In this document: piece after piece, positions 1 through 7,274 of the stretch | How positions within the stretch are numbered: the stretch's first letter is position 1 | How the letters are laid out: each line of letters opens with the position of its first letter | The notes under the pieces: model-generated | Seen by the model: only the letters and a program-made list of their open reading frames with translations | What the model was told of the DNA's origin: nothing | Databases searched by the model: none | Made by a program: the position numbers and the translations under genes | Assembly: GCA_934098435.1 (NCBI GenBank) | Contig: CAKOOV010000015.1 | Location: 1-30,464 of the forward strand | From: an uncultured Bacilli bacterium | Lineage (GTDB): Bacteria > Bacillota_I > Bacilli_A > RF39 > UBA660 | Direction: 5' to 3' | Length of the DNA stretch: 30,464 nucleotides

Positions 1-89
1 TTTTTCAAAGATACAAGTTCGATACTTCTCTTGCATCGACTGTTAATATAATACCACTAATAAATGATATTGTAAAGTATTTTTTTTAA
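1..89. other. Left edge, no gene assigned
   Basis: Short stretch before the first terminator. On the minus strand one frame ends in a TGA near position 8 after about 20 sense codons (ending VDAREVSNLYL), but it has no start codon, ribosome binding site or recognisable family, so I leave it unassigned. Confidence 0.4.
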
Positions 90-113
90 AAAGAAAGTTT
101 TTGCACTTTCTTT
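81..113 (-). terminator. Rho-independent terminator of the Ig-like amidase gene
   Basis: On the minus strand an 8-bp stem (AAAGAAAG with CTTTCTTT, plus-strand 90-97 and 106-113) with an 8-nt loop is followed by a run of T. It lies directly after the TAA stop at 115-117. Confidence 0.75.
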
Positions 114-114
114 C

Positions 115-1791
115 TTAATTTAGACATGACGAATTGTCAGGATTATATGTTCCTCCTAAAAAATTCACATATGACTCTATTTTGGCCTCACTTACTTTTA
201 TATAATTTTTTTGATTCCAGTACCAATCATAATCTTCCTTATTTGTTAAATAGCATCCTTCATATATAATTGTTTTAGTGTTGAATAACTGATATGGTAT
301 TCTGTTTACGGCATAATTGTCTTTAAAATTATATGTTTTAGATGATAACATTGAATATTTTTTTTCAGTATCATAATCTGTTGCATAAAATCTTAAGTGT
401 GATTCTCTATTTGGATATATATTATTAAATTTGTTTGCTATTTCTTTTTCTGTATGTAATTCGTTGCTATTTAAATGGCCAGACATCAACATTTCATATC
501 CGGAATATTGCTTGTTGTTTATTGCATTATGGTGATTACTGTATGCTATCTTGCTTACTACCCCATAATATCCAATTTCATATGCTCTTTTATGAAGTCG
601 CTTTTCAGCTTTGCCAAGGCCGTCTCCATATGTATCATCATATCTTGTCATATAAACTTTGTAGCCGTGAGTTTCAAATCTGCATTTTTCATATTTTGAT
701 ACAATAAGGTTCATTTCTTTTTCTTTTATGTATTTGTTGGAAGCGCCACTATCGTTGCCTCCATGGCCTGGATCTATAAGCACATCATATAAATAATTAA
801 AGGCTTCCACTTTAATACTTACTTCGTCGTTACTATTATAGTTTATTGTTACTAGTTTATTTCCTAATTTACTTCTTACTATTTTTGTAATATAGTCTTG
901 TTTATTTAATAATCTTTCACTTTCTATCCCCTGCACATATACAATATATTCTCCATTTTCTATATCATCCAGTTTTATAATTCCTTTGTACTTGTTATTT
1001 CCAGCATTTTCCATATCAAATGTATAATTTTCTGGTCCTTCTAAGTTTATTTTATAATTACTATTGCTATTCTTCATATATCCTTCTATATAGATTCCAT
1101 CACTTGTAAATCTATTTACTGTTAGCGTGTTATTATAGCTTGCTTCTTCAATTTTTTTTATGTTTTCTTTATTTTCCTCTTTATTTTCTTTTACCACTAT
1201 ATTAGGTTTCTTTACAATTACTTCTCTTTTTGCTTCTTTAGTATTGCCACTTGAATCTGATACTTTATATGTAACTTCATAAGTTCCTTCTTTTTCTGCA
1301 TTTATATTATTCTCTACTATTACTCTATCTGTGATATCCCCGTCATAATTATCAGTGGCCTTATAGCCTGTTTCTTTATATTCTTCTTTTATTAACATAG
1401 TTATTTTTTCATTTCCTTCTAATGCTATTTCAGGAGGATTTGTATCAACTACTTCTACAGTTCTATAAAAATCATATTCTTTATTATCGAATACAATATA
1501 ATATTTTATTTTGTATTCTCCTAATACTTTTATATTTAAATTTTCTGTATCTATTTTTATCATGTTGCTCTTGTCTATGTTATCTACCAATACCTTAGCT
1601 CCTAATTCTTGATATTCTTCACCATATTCTATTGTTTGCTTTAGTGGCTCGTTTAATGTGAATAATACACTGTGCTGTACTTCTTTTTCTCTGTGAAAGT
1701 AAAAGTAATATATTAAACATGCTGATACAACAAATATCGTGATTATAATTGCTATTATTAATATTTTCTTTTTCTTTAATTTACTTCGCAT
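115..1791 (-). CDS. Membrane-anchored Ig-like / N-acetylmuramoyl-L-alanine amidase (Amidase_3)
   Basis: Predicted cell-surface peptidoglycan amidase of 558 residues. A basic N-terminus (MRSKLKKKK) and a hydrophobic segment at about 10-30 act as a signal anchor. Residues about 45-195 hold two DUF5011-like bacterial Ig folds; the second shows the typical ...GYKATDNYDGDIT... and ...YEVTYKVSDSSGN pattern. A lysine- and glutamate-rich linker and a beta-rich region follow. The C-terminal part from about residue 335 is Amidase_3: DPGHGGNDSGA gives the first zinc histidine, EKEMNL the glutamate, SNHHN the second histidine, and IYEGCYLTN the catalytic glutamate. The family cleaves the MurNAc-L-Ala bond. 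Start ATG at 1791 is preceded by AGGTAGG. It has its own promoter at 1814-1842. The Ig/amidase combination suggests wall remodelling on the outer face of the membrane; the exact role is inferred. Confidence 0.85.
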   Translation of the reverse strand: MRSKLKKKKILIIAIIITIFVVSACLIYYFYFHREKEVQHSVLFTLNEPLKQTIEYGEEYQELGAKVLVDNIDKSNMIKIDTENLNIKVLGEYKIKYYIVFDNKEYDFYRTVEVVDTNPPEIALEGNEKITMLIKEEYKETGYKATDNYDGDITDRVIVENNINAEKEGTYEVTYKVSDSSGNTKEAKREVIVKKPNIVVKENKEENKENIKKIEEASYNNTLTVNRFTSDGIYIEGYMKNSNSNYKINLEGPENYTFDMENAGNNKYKGIIKLDDIENGEYIVYVQGIESERLLNKQDYITKIVRSKLGNKLVTINYNSNDEVSIKVEAFNYLYDVLIDPGHGGNDSGASNKYIKEKEMNLIVSKYEKCRFETHGYKVYMTRYDDTYGDGLGKAEKRLHKRAYEIGYYGVVSKIAYSNHHNAINNKQYSGYEMLMSGHLNSNELHTEKEIANKFNNIYPNRESHLRFYATDYDTEKKYSMLSSKTYNFKDNYAVNRIPYQLFNTKTIIYEGCYLTNKEDYDWYWNQKNYIKVSEAKIESYVNFLGGTYNPDNSSCLN

Positions 1792-1813
1792 ATTATTCCT
1801 ACCTTCTATTAAT

Positions 1814-1842
1814 AGTATATTATAAAATGTTACTTTGGTAAA
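1814..1842 (-). promoter_or_regulatory. Sigma-A-type promoter of the Ig-like amidase gene
   Basis: On the minus strand TTTACC, a 17-nt spacer and TATACT lie just upstream of the ribosome binding site. It partly overlaps the T-run of the preceding terminator. Confidence 0.5.
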
Positions 1843-1884
1843 GTAAAAACTACTATAAAGATTTTATTCTTTATTAGTAGTTTT
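1841..1884 (-). terminator. Terminator of the DUF402 gene
   Basis: Minus strand: a 9-bp stem (AAAACTACT with AGTAGTTTT) extended, after a single bulged A, by 6 more pairs (ATAAAG with CTTTAT). The loop is 8 nt and a T-rich tail follows. The stem includes the last codons and the stop of the gene. Confidence 0.8.
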
Positions 1885-2436
1885 ATTTTGTTTTTCATTT
1901 TCTACAAGTTTTATATATTTTTGGTGATATTCCTCTATGGTCTTTTTATTAAATGGTTCTTCTTTGGCTCTTACCATTTCTATTAAATTGCCTAATTCAT
2001 ATTTTAATATAAAATCTAATCGGCTTGAATAATGCATTTGCTTCTTGTGGTAACGGTATTCCATTCTATCTAATATTTTAAAACTGCCATTTGGAAATAC
2101 TCTTAAATCCAAATCATAATCTATATATTTTATTACGTTTTCGTCTATTATGGCTGGTGTTGCTATGTTACAATAGAAATATATACCATATTCCTTTAGT
2201 TGTCCTATTATGTTAAACCATCTGTTTTTATAAAAATATAAAATAGCTGGTTCTTTTGTATTCCATACTCTGCCATCGGAGTCTACTACAGTTGTTTTAT
2301 TATTTCCAAACACTATGTAATCTTCTTTAATATCTAGAACTACAGCTTCATCCCATTGTCTATGTAATTTACCGTTGTGCTTATAGCAGTGTATTTCTAA
2401 TTTATCTCCTATTTTTATATCATTCACTTTATACAC
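1864..2436 (-). CDS. DUF402 family protein (possible nucleoside tri/diphosphatase)
   Basis: 190-residue soluble protein. The segment with VWNTKEPAILYFYKNRWFNI followed by a YGIYFYCNIATPAIID stretch and DYDLDLRVFPNG is typical of the DUF402 (PF04167) fold. Some Bacillota members of this family hydrolyse nucleoside di- and triphosphates (Ntdp/YgaC type); this activity is inferred from family only. The C-terminus is a charged, probably helical tail. The start is GTG at 2436 with AAGGACGAAG upstream; no ATG lies nearby in frame with the domain. Monocistronic, with a promoter at 2454-2482 and a terminator at 1841-1884, divergent from the sortase gene. Confidence 0.75.
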   Translation of the reverse strand: MYKVNDIKIGDKLEIHCYKHNGKLHRQWDEAVVLDIKEDYIVFGNNKTTVVDSDGRVWNTKEPAILYFYKNRWFNIIGQLKEYGIYFYCNIATPAIIDENVIKYIDYDLDLRVFPNGSFKILDRMEYRYHKKQMHYSSRLDFILKYELGNLIEMVRAKEEPFNKKTIEEYHQKYIKLVENEKQNKTTNKE

Positions 2437-2453
2437 CTTCGTCCTTTGGTGTT

Positions 2454-2482
2454 ATTATACAATATTTTTTTTGTAAATACAA
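2454..2482 (-). promoter_or_regulatory. Sigma-A-type promoter of the DUF402 gene
   Basis: On the minus strand TTGTAT, a 17-nt spacer and a perfect TATAAT. Transcription would begin close to 2447, leaving a leader of about 11 nt. Confidence 0.65.
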
Positions 2483-2511
2483 CAATATTATTATACCTTT
2501 TTGTTATTTTA

Positions 2512-2520
2512 TGGTATACT
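2512..2520 (+). promoter_or_regulatory. Extended -10 promoter element of the sortase gene
   Basis: TGGTATACT is an extended -10 element (TGN before TATACT) about 30 nt ahead of the ribosome binding site. The -35 region is poor, as is usual for extended -10 promoters. Confidence 0.45.
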
Positions 2521-2550
2521 TATATTATAAAAGAAATAAAGGAGGGCTTA

Positions 2551-3570
2551 ATGAATTTTATTAAAATTTTTTTACTTGGTATTTTTGCCATTATTAAATT
2601 TGTTTATTCTTTTTTTAGGTACTTCTTTATTGGATTGTTTAATGTGATAATTATTATTCCCAAGTATTTTATCATTGGAATTATGTACATTTTTAAGAGA
2701 AATAAAAAGCAGAAGGTCTCTAAAAGGCAGAAGGGATTGTCTTTAGCAATGGTTGTTCTTTCTTTTTCAGTTTATTTGATTTGCGTATTTCTTGTTAGCA
2801 AATGGTCTGTTCAAGGACTTAAAATTAAATATTTATCTAATGATATTATTAAATCTACTGAAATTGTTGAGCAAGAAGAACATGAAGAAAAGAATAATGA
2901 AAACGATAATAATTCTACCGAGGAGCCTGATGAGGAAAATAATAATACTAACAATACTGTTTATTATCCAAATGATTACTGGGATTATATGTCTGTTCCT
3001 TTTATGGAAGTTGATTTTAATGAATTACTAAGAAAGAATCCAGATACTGTCGGTTGGATTAAAGTTGATGGTACTAAAGTTAATTATCCTGTAGTTCAGT
3101 CTAGTGATAATAGTTATTATTTAAATCATGCTTTTAATGGCTCTAATAATATCGGTGGATGGATTTTTGCTGATTATCGTGATGATTTTGAAAATTTTGG
3201 TAAAAACACTATTATATATGGACATAATATGAATAATAAAACTATGTTTGGTTCTATTCCTTCAATGTTGTATGATGGTTATTTAAAGAATAGTGGCAAT
3301 TATTATATTAAGATATCTACTCCTACTACAAATACAATTTGGAAAGTATTTTCAGTTTATACCATTGAACCAGAAACATATTATATTAAAACAGGATTTT
3401 ATAGTGAAAATTTTGGTGATTGGCTTAATACTATAAGAGGCAGAAGTATATATGATTTTGGTATTGCAGTTGGTGAAGATGATAAAGTTCTTACTTTATC
3501 AACTTGTGACAATAGTGGTACTAAAAGAGTTGCTATTCATGCTAAAATGATTAATATTGAATACAAATAG
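2551..3570 (+). CDS. Class B sortase
   Basis: Membrane-bound cysteine transpeptidase that attaches surface proteins to peptidoglycan. The start is ATG at 2551 behind GGAGGG; the reading frame is open further upstream but without a ribosome binding site. 339 residues. Residues 1-48 are strongly hydrophobic and aromatic, then a basic stretch (KRNKKQK), then a transmembrane helix at about 62-82, then an acidic, asparagine-rich linker at about 103-130. The catalytic domain has the class B signature: YGHNM with His225, TLSTC with Cys319, and Arg326 in GTKRVAIHAK. The long hydrophobic region ahead of the usual transmembrane helix is unusual. No obvious sorted substrate with a class B sorting motif (NPQTN type) is in the window, so the substrate is unknown. 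Confidence 0.9.
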   Translation: MNFIKIFLLGIFAIIKFVYSFFRYFFIGLFNVIIIIPKYFIIGIMYIFKRNKKQKVSKRQKGLSLAMVVLSFSVYLICVFLVSKWSVQGLKIKYLSNDIIKSTEIVEQEEHEEKNNENDNNSTEEPDEENNNTNNTVYYPNDYWDYMSVPFMEVDFNELLRKNPDTVGWIKVDGTKVNYPVVQSSDNSYYLNHAFNGSNNIGGWIFADYRDDFENFGKNTIIYGHNMNNKTMFGSIPSMLYDGYLKNSGNYYIKISTPTTNTIWKVFSVYTIEPETYYIKTGFYSENFGDWLNTIRGRSIYDFGIAVGEDDKVLTLSTCDNSGTKRVAIHAKMINIEYK

Positions 3571-3593
3571 TAAAAATCTATTTGTATTTTTTT
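3561..3593 (+). terminator. Terminator of the sortase gene
   Basis: Perfect 10-bp stem (ATACAAATAG with CTATTTGTAT) around a 7-nt loop, followed by six T. The stem overlaps the end of the coding sequence. Confidence 0.9.
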
Positions 3594-3594
3594 C

Positions 3595-3623
3595 TTTACA
3601 AATATTTTAATTTATGGTATTAT
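3595..3623 (+). promoter_or_regulatory. Promoter of the tRNA-Trp gene
   Basis: TTTACA, a 17-nt spacer and TATTAT, with the -10 box ending 17 nt before the mature tRNA 5' end. Confidence 0.7.
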
Positions 3624-3640
3624 TTATTTGTGGCAGTTAT

Positions 3641-3714
3641 AGGGGATTAGTTAAATGGTATAATAATGGTCTCCAAAACCACTGTTGGGAGTTCGATTCT
3701 CTCATCCCCTGCCA
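3641..3714 (+). tRNA. tRNA-Trp (anticodon CCA)
   Basis: Full cloverleaf. The acceptor stem AGGGGAT pairs with ATCCCCT (3641-3647, 3704-3710). The D arm is GTTA/TAAT with loop AATGGTA. The anticodon stem is at 3666-3670/3678-3682, with an A-C mismatch at its outer pair, and the loop is CTCCAAA, so the anticodon CCA is at 3673-3675. The T arm GGGAG/CTCTC has loop TTCGATT. The discriminator G and an encoded CCA (3712-3714) follow. An anticodon CCA reads UGG only, which argues against UGA being read as tryptophan. Confidence 0.97.
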
Positions 3715-3727
3715 TTTATGTTATTGT

Positions 3728-3751
3728 AAGAACTGATAGTTCTTTTTTTTT
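3728..3751 (+). terminator. Terminator after tRNA-Trp
   Basis: AAGAAC pairs with GTTCTT around a 5-nt loop, followed by a run of T. Confidence 0.85.
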
Positions 3752-3752
3752 A

Positions 3753-3781
3753 TTTACATAGTTATAAATGGATGCTATAAT
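3753..3781 (+). promoter_or_regulatory. Sigma-A promoter of the Fic gene
   Basis: TTTACA, a 17-nt spacer and a consensus TATAAT. The predicted start of transcription is only a few bases before the AAGGAGG site, so the leader is very short. Confidence 0.8.
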
Positions 3782-3801
3782 ATTTGGCAAGGAGGGATTT
3801 G

Positions 3802-4941
3802 ATGGCAATTGAACATTTGGAGTTACCTTTAAAAAATGGGAAAAGATTAAAAATTAACTACGATAAATTTGATGATATTCGTGATGAATTGGAATCTTTT
3901 TTAGATAGTGAAGACTATATGAGCAGTAGAGGTTTTGCTAAGAAGGTTTTGTTTTCTCAAGAGATTAAATCTAATAATACTATTGAGGGAATTACAGATG
4001 ATTTACTAGTTATCGAAAAAGTTATTAGTGATGCTTCTTCTATTAAGGATGTTAAGCAAAGAAAGAGAATTATTAATCTTTATAACGGATATAAATATAT
4101 ATTAACACATAAAACTATGGATGAAAATCATTTAAAAACATTATATGATATTTTAAGTGATGGATTACTTGAAAAGTGTGATGTTATTAAGATGGGGGAT
4201 TTATATAGAGAGGATACGGTATATATTCTTAAAAATGGAAGATTGGATACTGAGCCTGATCAGGGTTTACCTTTTGAATTAGTGCCGAGATATATGAAAA
4301 TTTATTTTGATTATGTTAATAGCAGTATGAATAGTGATAGTACAATGACTGATTATTTTATTAAATCGCAAATTATGCATTTTTATTTTGTATATATTCA
4401 TCCTTATTTTGATGTTAATGGTCGTAGTAGTAGAACTATGGCTATGTGGTTTTTGCTTAAGCATAATATTTATCCTTATATTATTTTTAATAGGGCTATT
4501 ACATTTGAGGCTTCTAATTATGATAAAGCCATTGTTGATACTAAGAAATTTTGTGATCTTACGTTTTTTGTTAAATATATGATGGTTAATGTTAAAAGGG
4601 AACTTGAAAAAGAAATGATTATGCATCAAATCAAAGAAAATACTACAAAAAAGCTTGAAGCTATTGATTATCAAACTCTTACCTATATTCTTAGTATGAA
4701 CGATGAGATTAATGTTTTGAATTTTGTTACAACTTATAAGAGGTTTAATGATTTTAAGAGTGTACAACAAATTTATGATGAAATGATTCTTCCTCTTATT
4801 GATAAAAATGTTTTAGAAATTGTTAGAACTACTAATAAATATATGTTTAAGAATTTTAGTAATGAGGTTCTTAGAATTAATCCAATTAAATATGAAAAAA
4901 ATAATCTAAAAATTAAAAGACTTAATTTGGATAATAAATAA
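3802..4941 (+). CDS. Fic/DOC family protein (putative AMP transferase)
   Basis: 379-residue Fic protein. Fic enzymes transfer AMP, or another phosphate-containing group, to hydroxyl side chains of target proteins. The start is ATG at 3802 behind AAGGAGG; a TTG six codons upstream lies inside that site and is not used. The active-site loop is HPYFDVNGRSSR, with catalytic His200. The usual form is HPFx[D/E]GNGRxxR, so the first glycine of the GNGR part is a valine here. An N-terminal SNNTIEGI stretch (57-64, Glu62) matches the autoinhibitory helix of class II Fic proteins, with Asn58 where Ser/Thr is usual. The C-terminal 130 residues look like a winged-helix region, as in many long Fic proteins. 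It stands alone with its own promoter and terminator and has no separate antitoxin gene, consistent with self-inhibition. Confidence 0.88.
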   Translation: MAIEHLELPLKNGKRLKINYDKFDDIRDELESFLDSEDYMSSRGFAKKVLFSQEIKSNNTIEGITDDLLVIEKVISDASSIKDVKQRKRIINLYNGYKYILTHKTMDENHLKTLYDILSDGLLEKCDVIKMGDLYREDTVYILKNGRLDTEPDQGLPFELVPRYMKIYFDYVNSSMNSDSTMTDYFIKSQIMHFYFVYIHPYFDVNGRSSRTMAMWFLLKHNIYPYIIFNRAITFEASNYDKAIVDTKKFCDLTFFVKYMMVNVKRELEKEMIMHQIKENTTKKLEAIDYQTLTYILSMNDEINVLNFVTTYKRFNDFKSVQQIYDEMILPLIDKNVLEIVRTTNKYMFKNFSNEVLRINPIKYEKNNLKIKRLNLDNK

Positions 4942-4980
4942 AAATATAATAGTGATAATTATCACTATTATATTTTTTTT
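4941..4980. terminator. Bidirectional terminator between the Fic and yidD genes
   Basis: A nearly perfect 36-nt palindrome centred at 4958/4959 (AGTGATAA with TTATCACT at the core) ends in a T-run on the plus strand and an A-rich flank that gives T on the minus strand. It separates convergent genes and overlaps the end of yidD. Confidence 0.85.
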
Positions 4981-5198
4981 GGTACTGGATCATATTTATA
5001 TTCTTTTTTGGTAAATGGATTGCATTTTAGTAATCTTTTCATTCCTAAATATAAACCTTTTACAAGGCCATGAGTTTCTAACGCTTCAATCATATAATTT
5101 GAACAAGTTGGTATGAATTTGCAGCTATCATGCGATTTGAATGGTATTTGTTGATATTTTTTTATTATTTGTATTAATATTTTTTTCATTTGAATCAC
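4968..5198 (-). CDS. yidD: Membrane protein insertion efficiency factor YidD
   Basis: Small basic membrane-associated protein of 76 residues (73 if it starts at the ATG at 5189). YidD assists insertion of membrane proteins by the YidC/Oxa1 pathway. The family signature is clear: HDSCKFIPTCSNYMIEAL with its two cysteines, then GLYLGMKRLLKCNPF. The first start is GTG at 5198 and the second ATG at 5189; neither has a strong ribosome binding site, so the start is uncertain. It is the last gene of the pduL operon. In many Bacteria yidD sits beside rnpA and yidC; here it is separate from both. Confidence 0.93.
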   Translation of the reverse strand: MIQMKKILIQIIKKYQQIPFKSHDSCKFIPTCSNYMIEALETHGLVKGLYLGMKRLLKCNPFTKKEYKYDPVPKKI

Positions 5199-5222
5199 GT
5201 ATATATTTTATCATAGTAATTA

Positions 5223-6155
5223 TTAATTTACAACTTCTTCAGATAATGATGTTATTTTATTTATTCTTTTCAATGACACTATAAAGCTTTGATAGTCCGC
5301 TGTTATTGTTCCTAACACTTCAAAATTTGTTAATATTTTATCATAATAGCTGTATATCAATAATATTGTTCCTATTTCAATATTACCTATTTTTACTAAA
5401 TATACTGCATAGAATATTATTGTATATCTTGTTAATTCTATTATTCCTAAAACTAGATATATTATTCCTTGTATTATTACGTTATAATTATAGTTTGCTT
5501 TTAAATATGTTCTATTATCTTTGTTGAATAAATTTTTAATGCTTTCTACTGTACTTTTTTTTGCTGATAAGGCTGTGTATAGTTTATGAAGCATGATGGT
5601 TTTGGTATCTAATGATGTTTTTCTTTTGATATTTAGTGTTTGTACTATTTTGCTTGCCTTGAAATAGATTATTAGCATTATTATTGATATTATTGTTGTT
5701 ATTATAAATATAATAAAATTGAAACTAAGAAAATAGGCATAAATTATAAAGAATTCTATTATTTGAAGTATTCTTGTTATTAAATTACCTAAAAAGTTAC
5801 ATATTATATCTATATCATTATTTAATATATTGGTATATTCCCCTAAATTTATTTTATTTATATTTTTTGTTTCTGATATGGTAATATTTGTATATTCAGT
5901 ATATAATTTATTATAAAATTTAAACCATGTTTTTTGATTTAGATATGACCACAAATAATAAAAAATTGATAATAGTAAGGTTATAATTATTAAATAATAA
6001 CCTATTTTATAATTTCCTTCGGTTACTTCGTTTATGGTATTACTCCAAAATACTGGTATTATCAGGGCTAGAAGTTGAATAAAAAGAGAAGTAATTATTT
6101 TATAAGTTACTTCTCTTTTAGATCTTTTTATTATTTTTTTTGTTTCTATAAACAT
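5223..6155 (-). CDS. ABC exporter transmembrane domain without ATPase domain
   Basis: 310-residue protein matching the type-1 ABC transporter transmembrane domain. Hydrophobic helices lie at about 22-42, 52-70, 122-142, 146-168, 225-247 and 255-275, joined by the long cytoplasmic loops typical of half-transporters. It ends just after the region (SLKRINKITSLSEEVVN) where a half-transporter would continue into the nucleotide-binding domain. No Walker A, signature or Walker B motif follows, and yidD begins 25 nt later, so this is not a simple frameshift. The start ATG at 6155 has GGAGGACTAAC directly upstream, inside the end of pduL, which implies translational coupling. It would need a separate ATPase, or it is a remnant; nothing in the window supplies one. 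Confidence 0.75.
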   Translation of the reverse strand: MFIETKKIIKRSKREVTYKIITSLFIQLLALIIPVFWSNTINEVTEGNYKIGYYLIIITLLLSIFYYLWSYLNQKTWFKFYNKLYTEYTNITISETKNINKINLGEYTNILNNDIDIICNFLGNLITRILQIIEFFIIYAYFLSFNFIIFIITTIISIIMLIIYFKASKIVQTLNIKRKTSLDTKTIMLHKLYTALSAKKSTVESIKNLFNKDNRTYLKANYNYNVIIQGIIYLVLGIIELTRYTIIFYAVYLVKIGNIEIGTILLIYSYYDKILTNFEVLGTITADYQSFIVSLKRINKITSLSEEVVN

Positions 6156-6156
6156 G

Positions 6157-6711
6157 TTAGTCCTCCTTGAGTAAGGCTATATCTCCACTTTCTATATTGT
6201 TATTTTGCGCGTCATCTTTGTTTATATGTAGAGCTAAGGCAAAATTATCCGCTATTTTGATATGAACATTATTTATTATATTGTTATTTATTTTTACTGA
6301 TACTTTTTGATCTTCATAAAAATCTTTTTTATCTCTAGTATTAATATGGATATGTCTATTAGCAATTATACATACACTTTTTTTATAAATTTTGCCCTTA
6401 GGGCCAATAATCCATATATTTTCACTATTTTCTAAATCGCCGGAATTACGAACTGGTGGATTAAGGCCAAAATATTCTTTATCTATGTCTAATATTTCTA
6501 CTTGGGTATATCCTCTTGTTGGTCCGACAATTCTTACATTTTCTTTGATGTTTTTATCTGTCTTTAATGTAACTGTTTCATTAGCGGCAAATTGTCCTGG
6601 CTGATCAATATAATTTCTTACTGTTAGTTCGTAATCTTTTCCAAATAATATTTCTTTATCTTCTTTTGTTAGATGTACATGTCTATTAGATACTCCTACT
6701 TTTATTTTCAA
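6157..6711 (-). CDS. pduL: Phosphate propanoyltransferase / phosphotransacetylase, PduL type
   Basis: 184-residue acyltransferase that interconverts acyl-CoA and acyl-phosphate, used to make ATP through acetate or propionate kinase. Both halves of the tandem beta-barrel are visible, each beginning with a histidine motif: VSNRHVHL (His11, His13) and ANRHIHI. NYIDQPGQFAANETV and VRIVGPTRGYTQVEI are also characteristic. No N-terminal encapsulation peptide and no microcompartment gene is nearby, so a cytoplasmic phosphotransacetylase is most likely. The start is TTG at 6711 with GAGGTG a proper distance upstream. It is the first gene of a three-gene operon driven from 6729-6757. Confidence 0.92.
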   Translation of the reverse strand: MKIKVGVSNRHVHLTKEDKEILFGKDYELTVRNYIDQPGQFAANETVTLKTDKNIKENVRIVGPTRGYTQVEILDIDKEYFGLNPPVRNSGDLENSENIWIIGPKGKIYKKSVCIIANRHIHINTRDKKDFYEDQKVSVKINNNIINNVHIKIADNFALALHINKDDAQNNNIESGDIALLKED

Positions 6712-6728
6712 GTTATCACCTCATTATC

Positions 6729-6757
6729 ATTATAATTTTATTTTTTTATTATGTAAA
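6729..6757 (-). promoter_or_regulatory. Sigma-A promoter of the pduL operon
   Basis: On the minus strand TTTACA, a 17-nt spacer and TATAAT, just ahead of the pduL ribosome binding site. Confidence 0.75.
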
Positions 6758-6767
6758 GATTGAGTAA

Positions 6768-6805
6768 ATCATTTGACATTTTTTTAGTTATACTGTCAAA
6801 ATGAT
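6768..6805. promoter_or_regulatory. Inverted repeat between pduL and gerQ (possible operator)
   Basis: ATCATTTGACA (6768-6778) is matched by TGTCAAAATGAT (6794-6805), an inverted repeat with one extra base in the right arm and a 15-nt centre. No T-run follows it in either direction, so it is not a normal terminator. It overlaps the probable gerQ promoter and lies upstream of the pduL promoter. Confidence 0.45.
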
Positions 6806-6815
6806 TTCATATATT
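6789..6815 (+). promoter_or_regulatory. Candidate sigma-E-type promoter of gerQ
   Basis: TATACT, a 13-nt spacer and CATATATT, the latter close to the mother-cell sigma-E -10 consensus CATACANT. gerQ is a mother-cell gene in Bacillus subtilis. A vegetative TTGACA at 6773-6778 has no good -10 box at the correct distance. Confidence 0.4.
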
Positions 6816-6831
6816 GTAATGAGGTGATTAT

Positions 6832-7200
6832 ATGAATAATGGTTATTATCAAAATCCTGTTTTTCCGGGTGTAGGGCTTAATAATAATACTGTGCCTAAT
6901 CAACAATCTGCTTTGAGTTATGAGCAAACACAAACTTCTTATACTCCTATGAGTATGGAGCAGTCATACATTGAAAATATACTTAGACTTAATAAGGGTA
7001 AAAAGGCTAAATTTCATGTTACAGTTCCTGGATCGGAAAAATGGCAAGATAGAGTTTTTGAGGGTATTGTCGAGCAAGCTGGAAGAGATCATATTATTGT
7101 GTCTAATCCTGCTACAGGTGAATGGTATTTAATACTTATGATTTATTTGGATTTTGTTACTTTTGAAGAATCTATTAATTTTATTAAAGATTTTTCTTAA
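6832..7200 (+). CDS. gerQ: Spore coat protein GerQ
   Basis: 122-residue spore coat protein needed in Bacillus for correct coat and cortex behaviour during germination, where it is cross-linked by transglutaminase. The C-terminal 80 residues match the family well: MEQSYIENILRLNKGKKAKFH, then FEGIVEQAGRDHIIVSNPATGEWYLILMIYLDYVTF-like (here LDFVTFEE). The N-terminal 40 residues are low-complexity, rich in Asn, Gln, Tyr and Pro, as in Bacillus, but the first lysine is residue 55. The N-terminal lysines that serve as cross-linking sites in B. subtilis are therefore absent. Start ATG at 6832 has GAGGTG upstream. Its presence is strong evidence that the organism makes endospores. Confidence 0.9.
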   Translation: MNNGYYQNPVFPGVGLNNNTVPNQQSALSYEQTQTSYTPMSMEQSYIENILRLNKGKKAKFHVTVPGSEKWQDRVFEGIVEQAGRDHIIVSNPATGEWYLILMIYLDFVTFEESINFIKDFS

Positions 7201-7225
7201 TTTTGATAAAATGAATTTATAGTTC

Positions 7226-7254
7226 TTGAAAAAGAATAGTACTTTTGATATAAT
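7226..7254 (+). promoter_or_regulatory. Sigma-A promoter of the lemA gene
   Basis: TTGAAA, a 17-nt spacer and a perfect TATAAT, 20 nt before the start codon. Confidence 0.75.
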
Positions 7255-7274
7255 TTAATATAGGATGTGAGGAT

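Noticed and set aside
1..89. Minus-strand open stretch ending at about position 8
   Set aside because: About 20 codons, no start or ribosome binding site and no recognised family; it may be the tail of something outside the window but cannot be supported.
2446..2550. Longer sortase start at 2446
   Set aside because: This would run through both promoters; GGAGGG sits just before ATG 2551.
3641..3714. Possible use of genetic code 4 (UGA = Trp), given the very AT-rich DNA
   Set aside because: The tRNA-Trp anticodon is CCA, Trp codons in the genes are TGG, and no intact gene needs a TGA read through.
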